From Vagococcus carniphilus (GTDB lineage: Bacteria; Bacillota; Bacilli; Lactobacillales; Vagococcaceae): DNA of 64,000 nucleotides. The translations under genes were made by a program, and so were the position numbers. Shown one piece after another: positions 43,823-53,640 of the stretch (its first letter is position 1; each line of letters begins with the position of its first letter). The DNA lies in contig NZ_CP060720.1 in the NCBI RefSeq assembly GCF_014397115.1, positions 2,620,001-2,684,000 of the forward strand, read 5' to 3'. A model generated the notes under the pieces. It saw nothing but the letters and a program-made list of their open reading frames with translations, made no database searches and was not told the DNA's origin.

Positions 43823-45451
43823 TTACCAAACAACAACAAAAGTTTGGATACCATAAAGCATTCCCTGAGATACATAGAAACCAAATCCTGCATAATTACA
43901 GTATTCATTTAGCATCATTTCTTTATGTTTCTTAGAATTAGACCATTGTTTAAATAATAAATTGGCCATCTTCTTACCATCATTTTTCTTATCTCTGATG
44001 TCATTATTATAAGCGCTGTTTTCACCAAATCCAAAACTTGTTACATCCACACCAGCTTCTTTAATAGCTGTTAATGAATCTGTTCCATCTGGTCGTTTAT
44101 TATCAAATTTTTGTTTTAATTCTCTTGCGCGATAGTTTGCAGCTTTATCAAAAGCGTCGTCTCTTTTTAATTCAGCTACACCATTTTTACGTCGTTCATT
44201 ATTAACCAAACGTAACATTTCAGCTTGAGCTTTTTTCACTTCAGATGCTGATAACTCAACATTTTGTTTATATGATTTAGTCGTTGCTCCTGCATTTACA
44301 TAACCTCTCCATAAACCTAAGTCATCATATAATGAATAATATGTTGAGCCATTAAAGTGTTCATAACGACCTCTTACTTGTAATGTCTGACCTTTTAAGT
44401 TAGTTGAAGTTCCTCTTTGATTAAACTTAAAGTCTCTCCATAACTGATAATTATTTTTAGCTATTTTAACATAGCGACCATCTTTAATATAAGGTCCTTC
44501 AGCAGTTGTTTTAGAAACTGCATTCGCATTTAAATAACCACACCATCTGTCTTTATTATCAAACATAGAATAGTAAACTGAGCCATTGAAGTGTTCATAG
44601 CGACCTTTTGCTTTTAAAATTTTACCATAATAACTATTAGTATTTGCTTTTTTCTTCCAGCCGAAGTTTTGCCACATATCATAGTTCTTTTTGGAAACTT
44701 TGACATAACTTCCATCATTTATATAGTCACCTTGGACTTTTGTTTTTGACACAGCAGCAGCACTTAAGTAACCTTGCCATTTACCTTTGTTATCAAAAAT
44801 TGAATAATAGGTTGAACCATTAAAATGTTCATAACGTCCTCTTGCTTTTAATACTTTTCCTTTTAATGAATTAGCACTGCCTCTTTTTTTCCAATTAAAA
44901 TCTTGCCATGTACTGTAATTTCCATTTTTTATTTTTATATAACTACCATCTTTAATGTATTCACCTTGAGCTGCTACTTTTTTTGTTGCTTTTGCGTTAA
45001 TATAGCCTCTCCACACATTATCTTTATCATAAACAGTGTAATAAGTTGAGCCATTTGAATGCTCATAACGACCTTTAGCTTTTAATATCTGTTGATAAAA
45101 ATCTGTTGAATTATTTTTGGGTTGCCACTCAAAACTTCCCCACATATCATAATTCTTTTTCATGATTTTTACATAACTACCATCACTAATATAATCACCT
45201 TGAGGTAATTTTTTAGCAGGTTCTGGCACAGCTGCTTTCATTTTTGCTACATCTTCCACAGAATCTGCTGTTTCTGTCGATTCTTGAGTACTTTCTACCG
45301 TTTCTTTTTCTACTGACGAACTAACTTCAATCGTACTTTCAACAGTATTTTTTTCGCTAGATGTTACCTCCTCAGCATTAGAAAGCGTCGCACTAGCCAA
45401 ACCAAACAACCCAATAACAGATACCAACGTTGCTATATTTCTCTTTTTCAT
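43823..45451 (-). CDS. Secreted protein: four wall-type repeats plus CAP domain (paralogue 2)
   Basis: 542 residues with the same layout as the adjacent gene: signal peptide (MKKRNIATLVSVIGLFGLAS), Ser/Glu-rich linker, four 78-residue repeats (84-395) and CAP. The CAP site differs: FDNKRPDG instead of FEHERPDG, and SNSKKHKEMMLNEYCNY instead of the GHREN motif, so the metal/catalytic cluster is partly lost. The ATG at 45451 follows GAAAGGAAG; an upstream frame of 19 residues has no support. Product of a local duplication. Confidence 0.88.
   Translation of the reverse strand: MKKRNIATLVSVIGLFGLASATLSNAEEVTSSEKNTVESTIEVSSSVEKETVESTQESTETADSVEDVAKMKAAVPEPAKKLPQGDYISDGSYVKIMKKNYDMWGSFEWQPKNNSTDFYQQILKAKGRYEHSNGSTYYTVYDKDNVWRGYINAKATKKVAAQGEYIKDGSYIKIKNGNYSTWQDFNWKKRGSANSLKGKVLKARGRYEHFNGSTYYSIFDNKGKWQGYLSAAAVSKTKVQGDYINDGSYVKVSKKNYDMWQNFGWKKKANTNSYYGKILKAKGRYEHFNGSVYYSMFDNKDRWCGYLNANAVSKTTAEGPYIKDGRYVKIAKNNYQLWRDFKFNQRGTSTNLKGQTLQVRGRYEHFNGSTYYSLYDDLGLWRGYVNAGATTKSYKQNVELSASEVKKAQAEMLRLVNNERRKNGVAELKRDDAFDKAANYRARELKQKFDNKRPDGTDSLTAIKEAGVDVTSFGFGENSAYNNDIRDKKNDGKKMANLLFKQWSNSKKHKEMMLNEYCNYAGFGFYVSQGMLYGIQTFVVVW
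44267..45202 (-). repeat. Four 78-residue wall-type repeats (paralogue 2)
   Basis: Same unit as 42483-43418; units 1 to 4 of the two genes correspond in order. Confidence 0.85.
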
Positions 45452-45558
45452 CCTTAACCAACTTCCTTTCTTATAGTTGTAAACCTTTTCACAATTACAA
45501 TTATACACTAATTAGTTTTATTTGTTTATAAAACATTTAAAAATAACATAATGGAATC

Positions 45559-45597
45559 AAAAAAAATAAGAACCGTCTTAAATAGACGATCCTTATT
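45559..45597 (-). terminator. Intrinsic terminator of nrdDG
   Basis: AAGGATCGTCT and AGACGGTTCTT arms followed by T8 on the minus strand. Confidence 0.8.
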
Positions 45598-46176
45598 CTA
45601 ATCATAATATCTTTCTTTATCCAGGCATTTTTCCCAAATAACCACTTCTTGTTTTTCTAAAGATTTTTGAACATCAATAATACGTTGATTGCTACTACCT
45701 CTAAACTGTAACGTCAAATCACGTCTACTTAATTCAAAGCGACCATCTACCAAAACATCTATTTTAGATAATAAATCTAATTTATCTTCTGTTTCTAATA
45801 GTAATTCTTCAAAAGTATAACCAGACCATGACCAAATATCTTTAGACTGACCAAACTCATCTCTAAAGCGATTAACAATTTTCAAACAGACTTGTGTATT
45901 TAAAAAAGGTTCTCCTCCTAAAAGAGTCAACCCTTGAACTGATTCATGGTTTAAATCTTGGAAGATTTGATCTTCCAACTCTTGCGTGAAAGGTGTACCA
46001 TAATTAAAATTTTGAATTGCTTTATTAAAGCACCCTTCGCAAGCAAATAAACAGCCACTCACGTAAATGCTACATCTTACTCCTTCACCATCAACAAACA
46101 TGAAAGGTTTGTAATCAGCAATATAGCCTTTACTCCATTTTTCAGCAGTCCATTCTTTTGGTTTAGGATTTTTCAT
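45598..46176 (-). CDS. nrdG: Anaerobic ribonucleotide reductase activase NrdG
   Basis: 192 residues, radical SAM. Cluster motif CLFACEGC (CxxxCxxC), GGEPFLN and a conserved WSWSGYTFEEL. Generates the glycyl radical on NrdD. Lies 75 bases downstream of nrdD with a hairpin (46206-46229, GGTAAAAG/CTTTTACC) between, which may lower its expression. Confidence 0.96.
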   Translation of the reverse strand: MKNPKPKEWTAEKWSKGYIADYKPFMFVDGEGVRCSIYVSGCLFACEGCFNKAIQNFNYGTPFTQELEDQIFQDLNHESVQGLTLLGGEPFLNTQVCLKIVNRFRDEFGQSKDIWSWSGYTFEELLLETEDKLDLLSKIDVLVDGRFELSRRDLTLQFRGSSNQRIIDVQKSLEKQEVVIWEKCLDKERYYD

Positions 46177-46251
46177 CTTATCGTCTCCTAAATGAAAGAG
46201 GATATGGTAAAAGTTTTAACTCTTTTACCACACCCCACTCTTCATTAAATT

Positions 46252-48444
46252 TTATTTCATATGTTTAACACGAGAAGAAATTTCTTTGTGGCGACCATGA
46301 ACCATTGGACGAGCTTGTGGATTACCTAAATAACCACACGTTCTCTTCACTACGTCACATGTTTTAGGATCATTATTACCACATTGTGGACATTCAAATC
46401 CTCGCTCTGTTGGGTTAAAATCACCTTCAAAATCACATTCGTAACAATGATCAATTGGTGTATTTGTTCCAAGATATCCTACTTTATCATATGAATAATC
46501 CCAAACAGCTTCTAATGCTTTTCTATTTTGTTGTAGTACTGGATATTCACAATAATGGATGAAACCACCCGAACAATATTGTGGATAATCTTTTTCAAAA
46601 TCCAGTTTTTCAAAAGGTGTTGGATTTTTTCTAACATCATAATGATAACTATTTGTATAATATTCTTTATCTGTAATATTTTCAATTTCGCCAAACTTTT
46701 CGCGGTCAATTCGGCAGAAACGGTCTGTCAAACTCTCACTTGGTGTTGAGTACACACTAAAATGATAGCCATATTCATTTCCCCAGTCATCTGCATGACC
46801 TTTAAGGGAACGTAAAATATCTAATGTAAATTCTTTGGCTTCAGGATTATTTTCCCATTCGCCACCATAGAAACTAGCTGCTACTTCATAAAGACCAATA
46901 TAGCCTAACGAAACAGTGGCACGTTTATTTTTAAATAACTCATCAACTGAGTCTGTCTTCTTCAATCTATCACCAAAAGCGCCATACATATAAAGAATAG
47001 GTGCATTTGCTGGTGTTGCTTCTTTACAACGATCAATTCTAAAGACTAAAGCATCTTTCATTGTACGTAATCTCTCTTCAAGAAGTGACCAGAATTTTTC
47101 TTTGTCACCATTAGCTTCTAAAGCGACACGAGGTAAGTTTAAAGTCACAACACCTAAATTCATACGTCCTGCATTTACTTCTTCACCATTTTCATTTTTC
47201 CAGCCCTGTAAGAAAGAACGACATCCCATTGGTACTTTAAAACTACCTGTTAAATCAACAATTTTGTCGTAATTTAAAATATCTGGATACATTCTCTTAG
47301 TAGCACACTCTAAAGCAAGTTCTTTAATATCGTAATTTGGGTCAGTCACTTTATGGTTAACACCGTCTTTAATTGAAAAAATTAGTTTAGGGAAAATAGC
47401 TGTTCGATGTTCTTCCCCTAACCCTTTAATACGGTTTAAGAAGATAGCTCTTTGAATTTCTCTTTCAAACCAATTTGTCCCAAGTCCAAATCCTAATGAA
47501 GTAAATGGTGTTTGCCCATTTGAGGTAAACAAAGTATTGATTTCATATTCTAAGCTTTGCATAGCATCAAAAATATCTTTTTGTGTTTTAGATTTTGCAT
47601 AAGCATCATGACGGCTTTCATCTTCAATCCACTCTTTTGCATCTTCTAAATGTTTAAAATAATTTTTTTCAGCAAATGGTGCTAAAAATTCATCAATTCG
47701 ATCTGCAGAACAACCACCATATTGACTTGAAGCAACGTTTGCAATTATTTGAGAAATTTGTGCAGTTGCTGTTTGAATCGATTTCGGTGCTTCTACTTCT
47801 GCATTTCCAATTTTAAACCCATTATTCAACATACCTTTAAAGTCGATTAAACAACAATTAGTCATCGGTGAATATGGATGGTAATCTAAGTCATGGTAAT
47901 GAATATCTCCTTTTTGATGGGCATTAGCCACATGAGGAGGTAACAGTTTCAAACCAATTGATTTTCCTACAATCCCTGCTGTTAAATCTCGTTGCGTATT
48001 AAAAACATCACTATCTTTATTCGCATTTTCATTAACTAGTTGGCTGTCTTTATTTAGCAGTTTTCCGATAGTGAAATTAATATCTGTTGCACGACTTCTT
48101 TCAAAGTCACGACTTGTACGATAATTAATATACTCTTCTGCTAGTTTATACTCTTGGTTGTCAAGTAAGATATGCTCAACAATATTTTGAATTTCGTAAA
48201 TTTTCACATTATGATTAAATCGTTGGATAATTTCTTCAATGACTAAATCAACTAATTCTTCGATTCTAGCTTCAGAATGAGGTTGAACTGCTCCATTTAT
48301 TTTCTTTTCAGCTTTTAATAAGGCATTAGTAATTTTAACTTCATTAAATCTTACTACTCGGCCATCACGCTTGATCACTTGGATATTGTTCAAATCAGAA
48401 CTATTCTCTGTTAAATCTGCCCTTTTTTCGTTGATTTCAATCAT
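46252..48444 (-). CDS. nrdD: Anaerobic ribonucleoside-triphosphate reductase NrdD
   Basis: 730 residues. ATP-cone at the N-terminus (IQVIKRDGRVVRFN), catalytic barrel, C-terminal zinc site (CYEC...CPQC) and glycyl-radical motif RTCGYLG. Class III reductase for dNTP synthesis without oxygen. NrdR boxes lie upstream at 48504-48560. A stop-free plus-strand shadow exists but is not a gene. Confidence 0.97.
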   Translation of the reverse strand: MIEINEKRADLTENSSDLNNIQVIKRDGRVVRFNEVKITNALLKAEKKINGAVQPHSEARIEELVDLVIEEIIQRFNHNVKIYEIQNIVEHILLDNQEYKLAEEYINYRTSRDFERSRATDINFTIGKLLNKDSQLVNENANKDSDVFNTQRDLTAGIVGKSIGLKLLPPHVANAHQKGDIHYHDLDYHPYSPMTNCCLIDFKGMLNNGFKIGNAEVEAPKSIQTATAQISQIIANVASSQYGGCSADRIDEFLAPFAEKNYFKHLEDAKEWIEDESRHDAYAKSKTQKDIFDAMQSLEYEINTLFTSNGQTPFTSLGFGLGTNWFEREIQRAIFLNRIKGLGEEHRTAIFPKLIFSIKDGVNHKVTDPNYDIKELALECATKRMYPDILNYDKIVDLTGSFKVPMGCRSFLQGWKNENGEEVNAGRMNLGVVTLNLPRVALEANGDKEKFWSLLEERLRTMKDALVFRIDRCKEATPANAPILYMYGAFGDRLKKTDSVDELFKNKRATVSLGYIGLYEVAASFYGGEWENNPEAKEFTLDILRSLKGHADDWGNEYGYHFSVYSTPSESLTDRFCRIDREKFGEIENITDKEYYTNSYHYDVRKNPTPFEKLDFEKDYPQYCSGGFIHYCEYPVLQQNRKALEAVWDYSYDKVGYLGTNTPIDHCYECDFEGDFNPTERGFECPQCGNNDPKTCDVVKRTCGYLGNPQARPMVHGRHKEISSRVKHMK

Positions 48445-48503
48445 CTTACTCAGTCTCCTTTTGTTTCATTCTAGTATATGATAGCTTAATTATTTCAGTT
48501 TTT

Positions 48504-48560
48504 CAACTACATATAGTGTTAAATATTTTATAAAAAACTATTGACAACTATATATAGTAG
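48504..48560 (-). promoter_or_regulatory. nrdD promoter region with two NrdR boxes
   Basis: AACTACATATAGTGTT (48504-48519) and AACTATATATAGTAGA (48545-48560), starts 41 bp apart, four helical turns. The second has the perfect core CTATATATAG. TTGTCA (48542-48547 on the minus strand) overlaps the second box and may be the -35. Confidence 0.78.
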
Positions 48561-48647
48561 ATAGATTACGCTTTCTTAATTATTTTCATAAGGAATTTTT
48601 TTATTATTTCACATTTCTTAAAAAGTTCTCATATTCACATTTAAAGT

Positions 48648-48681
48648 AAAAAAAGAGTCCCGATTTCTCAGGAACTCTTTC
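48648..48681 (-). terminator. Intrinsic terminator of the TraX-like gene
   Basis: AAAGAGT and ACTCTTT arms around CC/GG, T7 on the minus strand. Confidence 0.75.
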
Positions 48682-49476
48682 TTAATGATTATAAATAATA
48701 GAAGCAATGATATAAAGAAGCCAAATATGAGCTGGATAAAAAATATAAAAGAAAGATCTCATGCCTCGACCTTTTTCTCCGTTATAAAGAAGAATTGGTA
48801 TAACTGAAAATACCATCATCCACTGCGTATTTGACGTAAATGCTGCACTTGGATTTCCTAAAAGGAAGATAAGAGCCACAACACCAATTGCTAAACACTG
48901 CCATTTTTTATTTTTTCTTAACAAATACATCACAGGTATCAAATAGACCATTACACTATTTTCAGCAAATAAGGTAGCAGGGAAAACTCTTGCTATAGAT
49001 AATAGAAACATATTTCCACTTGTCATTCCCACTAATGGAATAACTGAAAAAATAATTGGACACAATAGACAAGCCAAACCAATCAACAATGATTTACCTT
49101 GTTTTGTTTCTTTAAATCTAACCAAACTGTCAATTCCATACATAGCTAAAACGCCGACAAATAAGTCAGTAAAGATATTATTAGCTAATGCCATATTTCC
49201 TAAAGTAAAGACCTTTTGCACCAAACTAGAGCCAATATTCATTAGCCAAAATCCCATTAATAATCTAAATAAATATTTTTCTTTATTTCTTGTATGACTA
49301 AATCCTTCTACACTAATAAAGAAGAATAATGTAGCTACGGGACGTCCAAACCAATCAAGCCAACCTGGTGCTCCCATAAGTGAAAACATTTGATGTATAT
49401 GATCAATAAACATAAAAACGATACCTAGTATTTTTAAATCAAATGTCGTTAATCCTTTTTTACCACTTAACTCCAT
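48682..49476 (-). CDS. TraX-family membrane protein
   Basis: 264 residues with about seven to eight membrane helices and the family start FDLKILGIVFMFIDHIHQMF, GWLDWFGRPVATLFFFISVEG and end YIFYPAHIWLLY. TraX of the F plasmid acetylates pilin; chromosomal Firmicutes members are of unknown role, possibly acyl transfer to a surface molecule. No conjugation genes nearby. Begins MELSGKKGLTTFD. Confidence 0.88.
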   Translation of the reverse strand: MELSGKKGLTTFDLKILGIVFMFIDHIHQMFSLMGAPGWLDWFGRPVATLFFFISVEGFSHTRNKEKYLFRLLMGFWLMNIGSSLVQKVFTLGNMALANNIFTDLFVGVLAMYGIDSLVRFKETKQGKSLLIGLACLLCPIIFSVIPLVGMTSGNMFLLSIARVFPATLFAENSVMVYLIPVMYLLRKNKKWQCLAIGVVALIFLLGNPSAAFTSNTQWMMVFSVIPILLYNGEKGRGMRSFFYIFYPAHIWLLYIIASIIYNH

Positions 49477-49557
49477 TTACCTCACACTCCTTAACTTTGT
49501 TCATTTTAATCTTTTTTATCCAAAAAATATACGAACAAAATTGTAAGGTAAATGTCA

Positions 49558-50394
49558 CTAAAATGCCGGAACTAACGTATCACTGTGTTCTTTTTCTAAA
49601 AATTCTTTCACAGCTTGACTAGTCATTGCTTTTTTAAGTGCTTTAATTTCCTCTGAATCTTGATTGTCTTCTCTTGCTACCAAACTAATCGCAAAACGTT
49701 CATCCACTGTTTTTTCTAAAAATAGAGCATCTGCTGGTTTCAAGCCAATTTTTGCAATGTAAGTAGGATAGTTATACACAAGTGCTACTTCTTTTTCGTT
49801 ATATGCTTCTGCTAAATTTAGTAAATCAACTGACATAAACTCTAAATTTTTATCATTTTTCTCAATATCTTTAAGAGTTCCCTCAAAACCAACACCCTCT
49901 TTTAACGTAATAAGACCTTGGTCGTTTAACATAGCCAATGCTCGACCTTCATTTGATACATCATTAGGGATAGCTACCTTAGCACCTTCTGGTATGTCTT
50001 TAATATCTTTATAGTCTTTTGAATAAAAACCTACTTTGGCGTTATAAATTTTTTGTATAGCTACTAAATTCGCTTTTTTCTCTTGATTAAATTTTTGCAT
50101 ATAAGGCTCATGTTGTGCAAAGTTAGCATCTACTTCTTTATTTTTTAACAATTCATTGTATTGAATGTTGTCAGTTACTTGAACAAGTTCAACTTTCCAG
50201 CCATCTTTTTTAGCTTCTTTGGCTGCAACTTCTACAACATCTGTCATTGGTGTTGTTTGAGAGGCAACTTTTATCACTTTTTCTTCTTTAGTTTTTGAAT
50301 CTGTTGCTTCTTTTTTCTCTTCAGCTTTATTACCACATGCTGCAAATCCTAATAATAATCCTAATAATCCAATTGATAATCCTAATTTTTTCAT
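49558..50394 (-). CDS. MetQ/NlpA-type substrate-binding lipoprotein
   Basis: 278 residues. Lipobox LLGFAACGNK, then the NlpA fold with NIQYNELL, ANFAQHEPYM, IPNDVSNEGRAL and VYNYPTYIA. MetQ proteins bind methionine but the family also has other ligands. Last gene of lplA2-metN-metI-metQ; the operon partner suggests a lipoate-related ligand (inference). Confidence 0.9.
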   Translation of the reverse strand: MKKLGLSIGLLGLLLGFAACGNKAEEKKEATDSKTKEEKVIKVASQTTPMTDVVEVAAKEAKKDGWKVELVQVTDNIQYNELLKNKEVDANFAQHEPYMQKFNQEKKANLVAIQKIYNAKVGFYSKDYKDIKDIPEGAKVAIPNDVSNEGRALAMLNDQGLITLKEGVGFEGTLKDIEKNDKNLEFMSVDLLNLAEAYNEKEVALVYNYPTYIAKIGLKPADALFLEKTVDERFAISLVAREDNQDSEEIKALKKAMTSQAVKEFLEKEHSDTLVPAF

Positions 50395-50400
50395 TTTTGC

Positions 50401-51063
50401 TTACTTCCTTTTATCTAATTTTTTACTAACATAAGTTCCTAATAGTTGAATACTTCCAACAATAATAATCATAATAACAATCGTAGCGTACATAATTTCA
50501 TATTCGTAACGTTGATAGCCAAAACGAATAGCAAAATCACCAATCCCTCCACCTCCAACAACTCCCATAACGGTTGAGTAAGACATTAAACTAATGATCA
50601 TAGAGGTAAAGCTTAGAATCAAGCCACTTCGACTTTCTTTTAATAAGAAATGACACACAAATTGGCGTTTAGTCGCTCCTAACGCATTAGCCAACTCAAC
50701 AACCTCTTTTGGAACATCTAACAACACCTGCTCAACCAATCTACCAAAAATGGCGATTGCAACAAGACTAAGTGGAAAGGAAGCTGCTACTGGACCAAAT
50801 GCGGTATTAAAAATAAAGCGTGTTAGAGGAATCACCGCAACTACTAATAGTAGAAAAGGAAAAGAACGAGTAATATTGACGTATCCATTTAAAAATAGCA
50901 TCAAACTTTTATTTGGTTTGATTCCTTCTGATCGATATAAATAAAGAGCTATGCCTATTAAAAGTCCTCCTACTAATCCTAGGCTAACTGAAATTCCGAG
51001 CATAATCCCTGTTTCTTTTAAAGCTTTAAACATTTCTGGTAAATAATAAGTAATCCCACTCAT
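50401..51063 (-). CDS. MetI-type ABC permease
   Basis: 220 residues, five helices, with the EAA loop ELANALGATKRQFVCHFLLK. Starts ATG 51063, overlapping the ATPase stop by four bases. Forms the channel of the MetNIQ-type importer. Confidence 0.92.
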   Translation of the reverse strand: MSGITYYLPEMFKALKETGIMLGISVSLGLVGGLLIGIALYLYRSEGIKPNKSLMLFLNGYVNITRSFPFLLLVVAVIPLTRFIFNTAFGPVAASFPLSLVAIAIFGRLVEQVLLDVPKEVVELANALGATKRQFVCHFLLKESRSGLILSFTSMIISLMSYSTVMGVVGGGGIGDFAIRFGYQRYEYEIMYATIVIMIIIVGSIQLLGTYVSKKLDKRK

Positions 51064-51794
51064 AAACTCAACACTCGCATTGCCTTTTCACTATAAGACT
51101 CAGACATCGAGTTAACTTTCTTTTGATTAACTCTTGTTTCATTGACTATCTTTCCTTTTTCTATTATCAAAACACGTTCACAACTTGATTTAATGACATC
51201 TAAATCATGACTTACAAATACAATTGTTGGCTCATAACTTTTTTTAACTTTTTCAAGGAGTACAAGTATTTCTTCAGTGGTTCTATCATCCAAAGCACTT
51301 GTTGCTTCATCCAATAATAAAATTTCTGGATTTGTTATTAACGATCTTGCTAGTGCGACACGTTGCTTCTGACCGCCACTTAACTGACTAGTATAAGATT
51401 TTTTTTGCTCACTCAAACCTACAAACTCTAACAATTCTAATGCTTTATCAAGATCTTTTCTTTGTTGTAATTTAAGTGGTAGTATCACATTATCTAAAAC
51501 AGTTAAGTTACTAAGTAAATTGAAACTTTGGAATAACATACTCATTTTTCTTTTCTGAATTTGTTTTTGCTTTTCTGTCCATTTTGAAGTAGGCTCTCCG
51601 TCAATTAAAATATCACCCGTTGATGGTGTTTCCATTAACTGAATCAACCTTAACAAAGTTGATTTACCTGAACCACTCTCTCCGACAATTCCCAAACTCT
51701 CTTTTTTATTTACTACAAAACTAACTTCACTTAATGCTTTAGTAGATATTTTCCCTTGGTGGTATGTTTTAGAAACTTCTTTTATCTCAATCAT
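51060..51794 (-). CDS. MetN-type ABC ATPase
   Basis: 244 residues. Walker A GESGSGKST, Q-loop LFQSFNLL, signature LSGGQKQRV, Walker B ILLLDEATSALD, His switch VSHDLD. It lacks the ~90-residue C-terminal ACT-like regulatory domain of classical methionine MetN (which is ~340 residues), so it is not subject to methionine trans-inhibition of that kind. ATG 51794 is inside the last codons of lplA2. Confidence 0.92.
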   Translation of the reverse strand: MIEIKEVSKTYHQGKISTKALSEVSFVVNKKESLGIVGESGSGKSTLLRLIQLMETPSTGDILIDGEPTSKWTEKQKQIQKRKMSMLFQSFNLLSNLTVLDNVILPLKLQQRKDLDKALELLEFVGLSEQKKSYTSQLSGGQKQRVALARSLITNPEILLLDEATSALDDRTTEEILVLLEKVKKSYEPTIVFVSHDLDVIKSSCERVLIIEKGKIVNETRVNQKKVNSMSESYSEKAMRVLSL

Positions 51795-52818
51795 TATTCT
51801 TCTCACCTACCAAAAATGAAATAAAATCTTCATTTGTTAAGTTAGCGAAATACTGTTGAATATCCACAGTTTCTAATGCTTTTTCCACATCTCTTTTAGT
51901 TAAATAAACACCTTCTAAAATCTGTCTCAAACCAATTAATTCTGTTTGATTAAAGAAATCACCTAAAAAATCAATTAAATGAATTCGTCCTTCTTTCAAT
52001 TGAAATCTTGCTTCCAGTAAACCAACAGATGGAATATAAGCTTTTTGCTTAGTTGTATAAGGCTGATGATGACCAAATACCCACTCTTGATTGCCATAGA
52101 TTGTTTCAACAGATTTTGCTATCTCTAGTTCCTCATTAGGAGTTAAAAATAACTCTTTTTCAGAAATATTGGATAAATCCGGAACACCATAAATCTTTTT
52201 TATTAATTCATCTCGAAATGCTTCTGTTGATAACTCTTGGTACTCTCTATCTAAATAAGGTTTTATATTAGTTACTCTTGAAGAGACTGATTGTATATGC
52301 TTAGATGCTAATTTTTCTTTTGAAACATTTAAATATCTTGGTAATTTTTCTAAATCGACATCATGTAATAAAGTTCCATGAGAAAACATTCTATTTTTCT
52401 TTGTATACATCGCATTACCTGATATTTTTTTATCACCAATCAAAATATCATTTCGTCCATTCACCTTTGCATCTTTGACTCCCATTTCCTTCAAAGCTTT
52501 TACAATAGGTTCTACAATAGATACATAATCACCAAAAACAACTTTAGATTTATCCACAACAAAACCAAAACTGATATTACCCAAATCATCATAAACCGCT
52601 CCGCCACCAGACAAACGTCTTGTTATTGTCACATCATCAGCTTCTGCGGCACTTAAATTGATTTCATCATAAATATTTTGATGTCTCCCTACAATAAGAC
52701 TAGGTGCTTGAATATACATTAAAAGAATAGGCTCATCGATTTGATAATGAGTCATCAAGTAATTTTCTGTCGCTAAATTCGTACGTATATCACGACTAAC
52801 CATTCTGTGAAATAACAC
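51787..52818 (-). CDS. Lipoate-protein ligase (copy 2), first gene of an ABC importer operon
   Basis: 343 residues. Same family as copy 1: TRRLSGGGAVYDD, GRNDILIGDKKISGNAMY with the catalytic Lys, and a C-terminal accessory domain. Clearly divergent from copy 1. It starts at GTG 52818, ~10 bases after AAGGAG. Overlaps metN by eight bases, so the ligase and the importer are made together. In Listeria two ligases have different substrate use (free lipoate versus lipoyl-peptide); a similar split is possible. Confidence 0.92.
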   Translation of the reverse strand: MLFHRMVSRDIRTNLATENYLMTHYQIDEPILLMYIQAPSLIVGRHQNIYDEINLSAAEADDVTITRRLSGGGAVYDDLGNISFGFVVDKSKVVFGDYVSIVEPIVKALKEMGVKDAKVNGRNDILIGDKKISGNAMYTKKNRMFSHGTLLHDVDLEKLPRYLNVSKEKLASKHIQSVSSRVTNIKPYLDREYQELSTEAFRDELIKKIYGVPDLSNISEKELFLTPNEELEIAKSVETIYGNQEWVFGHHQPYTTKQKAYIPSVGLLEARFQLKEGRIHLIDFLGDFFNQTELIGLRQILEGVYLTKRDVEKALETVDIQQYFANLTNEDFISFLVGEKNND

Positions 52819-53040
52819 TTAGACAACACTCCTTTCCAGACCAACGATTTGAGTTTATCTGTTAAAGCCTTTTCACGCAATATTTCAAGATTTACTTAAC
52901 TTATTAAATAAAATTATTAGAAATTTTTTTTCACAGAATTATTGATTTAACTAGCTTTCTTACATATTTTTTTGAAAAACTCCCTTTAAATAAATCATCG
53001 TTTAAAAACAATTTTGTTTTATGCTAATAAAAAGTAACAA

Positions 53041-53066
53041 AAAAAATAAACCTCAATGGGTTTATT
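53041..53066. terminator. Two-way terminator after the zinc-ribbon gene
   Basis: AATAAACC and GGGTTTATT arms with A- and T-runs on both sides. 52819-53040 upstream shows no other feature. Confidence 0.75.
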
Positions 53067-53068
53067 TT

Positions 53069-53506
53069 TTATTTATTTAAATACGTCATTACTTCCTCAG
53101 CTGTTAACTTTCGAACCTCTGTATTAGGAAATTCTTTATACTCTCCTGTCCTGAAAACAGGGACTTTGTTACATTTTTTTTCTTTATCTTTTTTTAAATA
53201 AGAAATCAATTCACTCTTGTCACTAAAAACTTTAAATATATGTCTCTCTTTGTCTAATTTTATTTCATAAATAAAACACTCTTTTTTCAGTGTATATTCT
53301 GCCGTCCGAATATAACCTTTAGCGTCTTCTAAAGATTTAAAGGGAAAATTCCAACGATATAGCCCTCTATTTTTATCTTTTTCCATACAAATACAACGAT
53401 GACAAGTCCCACAAATATACTGTACATGCTCACTAAGACAATTATAAGCTTTAAACATTGGTGTCATACGGCTATTTTCACTATAACACTCTGGACATTC
53501 GCTCAT
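53069..53506 (-). CDS. Small zinc-ribbon protein, unknown
   Basis: 145 residues. Starts MSECPECYSEN after GGAGGGAG; contains CPEC, then CGTCHRCIC, a likely zinc-binding set, followed by a mixed alpha/beta region and end LTAEEVMTYLNK. Family not identified with certainty. The longer frame from 53551 is not supported by a ribosome binding site. Monocistronic. Confidence 0.7.
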   Translation of the reverse strand: MSECPECYSENSRMTPMFKAYNCLSEHVQYICGTCHRCICMEKDKNRGLYRWNFPFKSLEDAKGYIRTAEYTLKKECFIYEIKLDKERHIFKVFSDKSELISYLKKDKEKKCNKVPVFRTGEYKEFPNTEVRKLTAEEVMTYLNK

Positions 53507-53579
53507 GAATCTCCCTCCTTTTCCTCTTATTTTAACATTAAAACCCATCATTTGTTCATTTATTAACTTTTAATTAACA

Positions 53580-53610
53580 TAAAAAAAGACCCTTCCAAAT
53601 AGGAAGAGTC
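53580..53610 (-). terminator. Intrinsic terminator of infC-rpmI-rplT
   Basis: GACTCTTCC and GGAAGGGTC arms, T7 on the minus strand. Confidence 0.85.
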
Positions 53611-53640
53611 TAAACGCCTAATAATTTAACAAGAATTTAA

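Noticed and set aside
48682-49476. Conjugation locus suggested by the TraX-like gene
   Set aside because: No other transfer genes nearby; TraX-like proteins are common chromosomal membrane proteins in Firmicutes.
49558-52818. S-box or Met T-box before the MetNIQ-type operon
   Set aside because: No such leader is visible upstream of 52818, which also argues against a methionine role.
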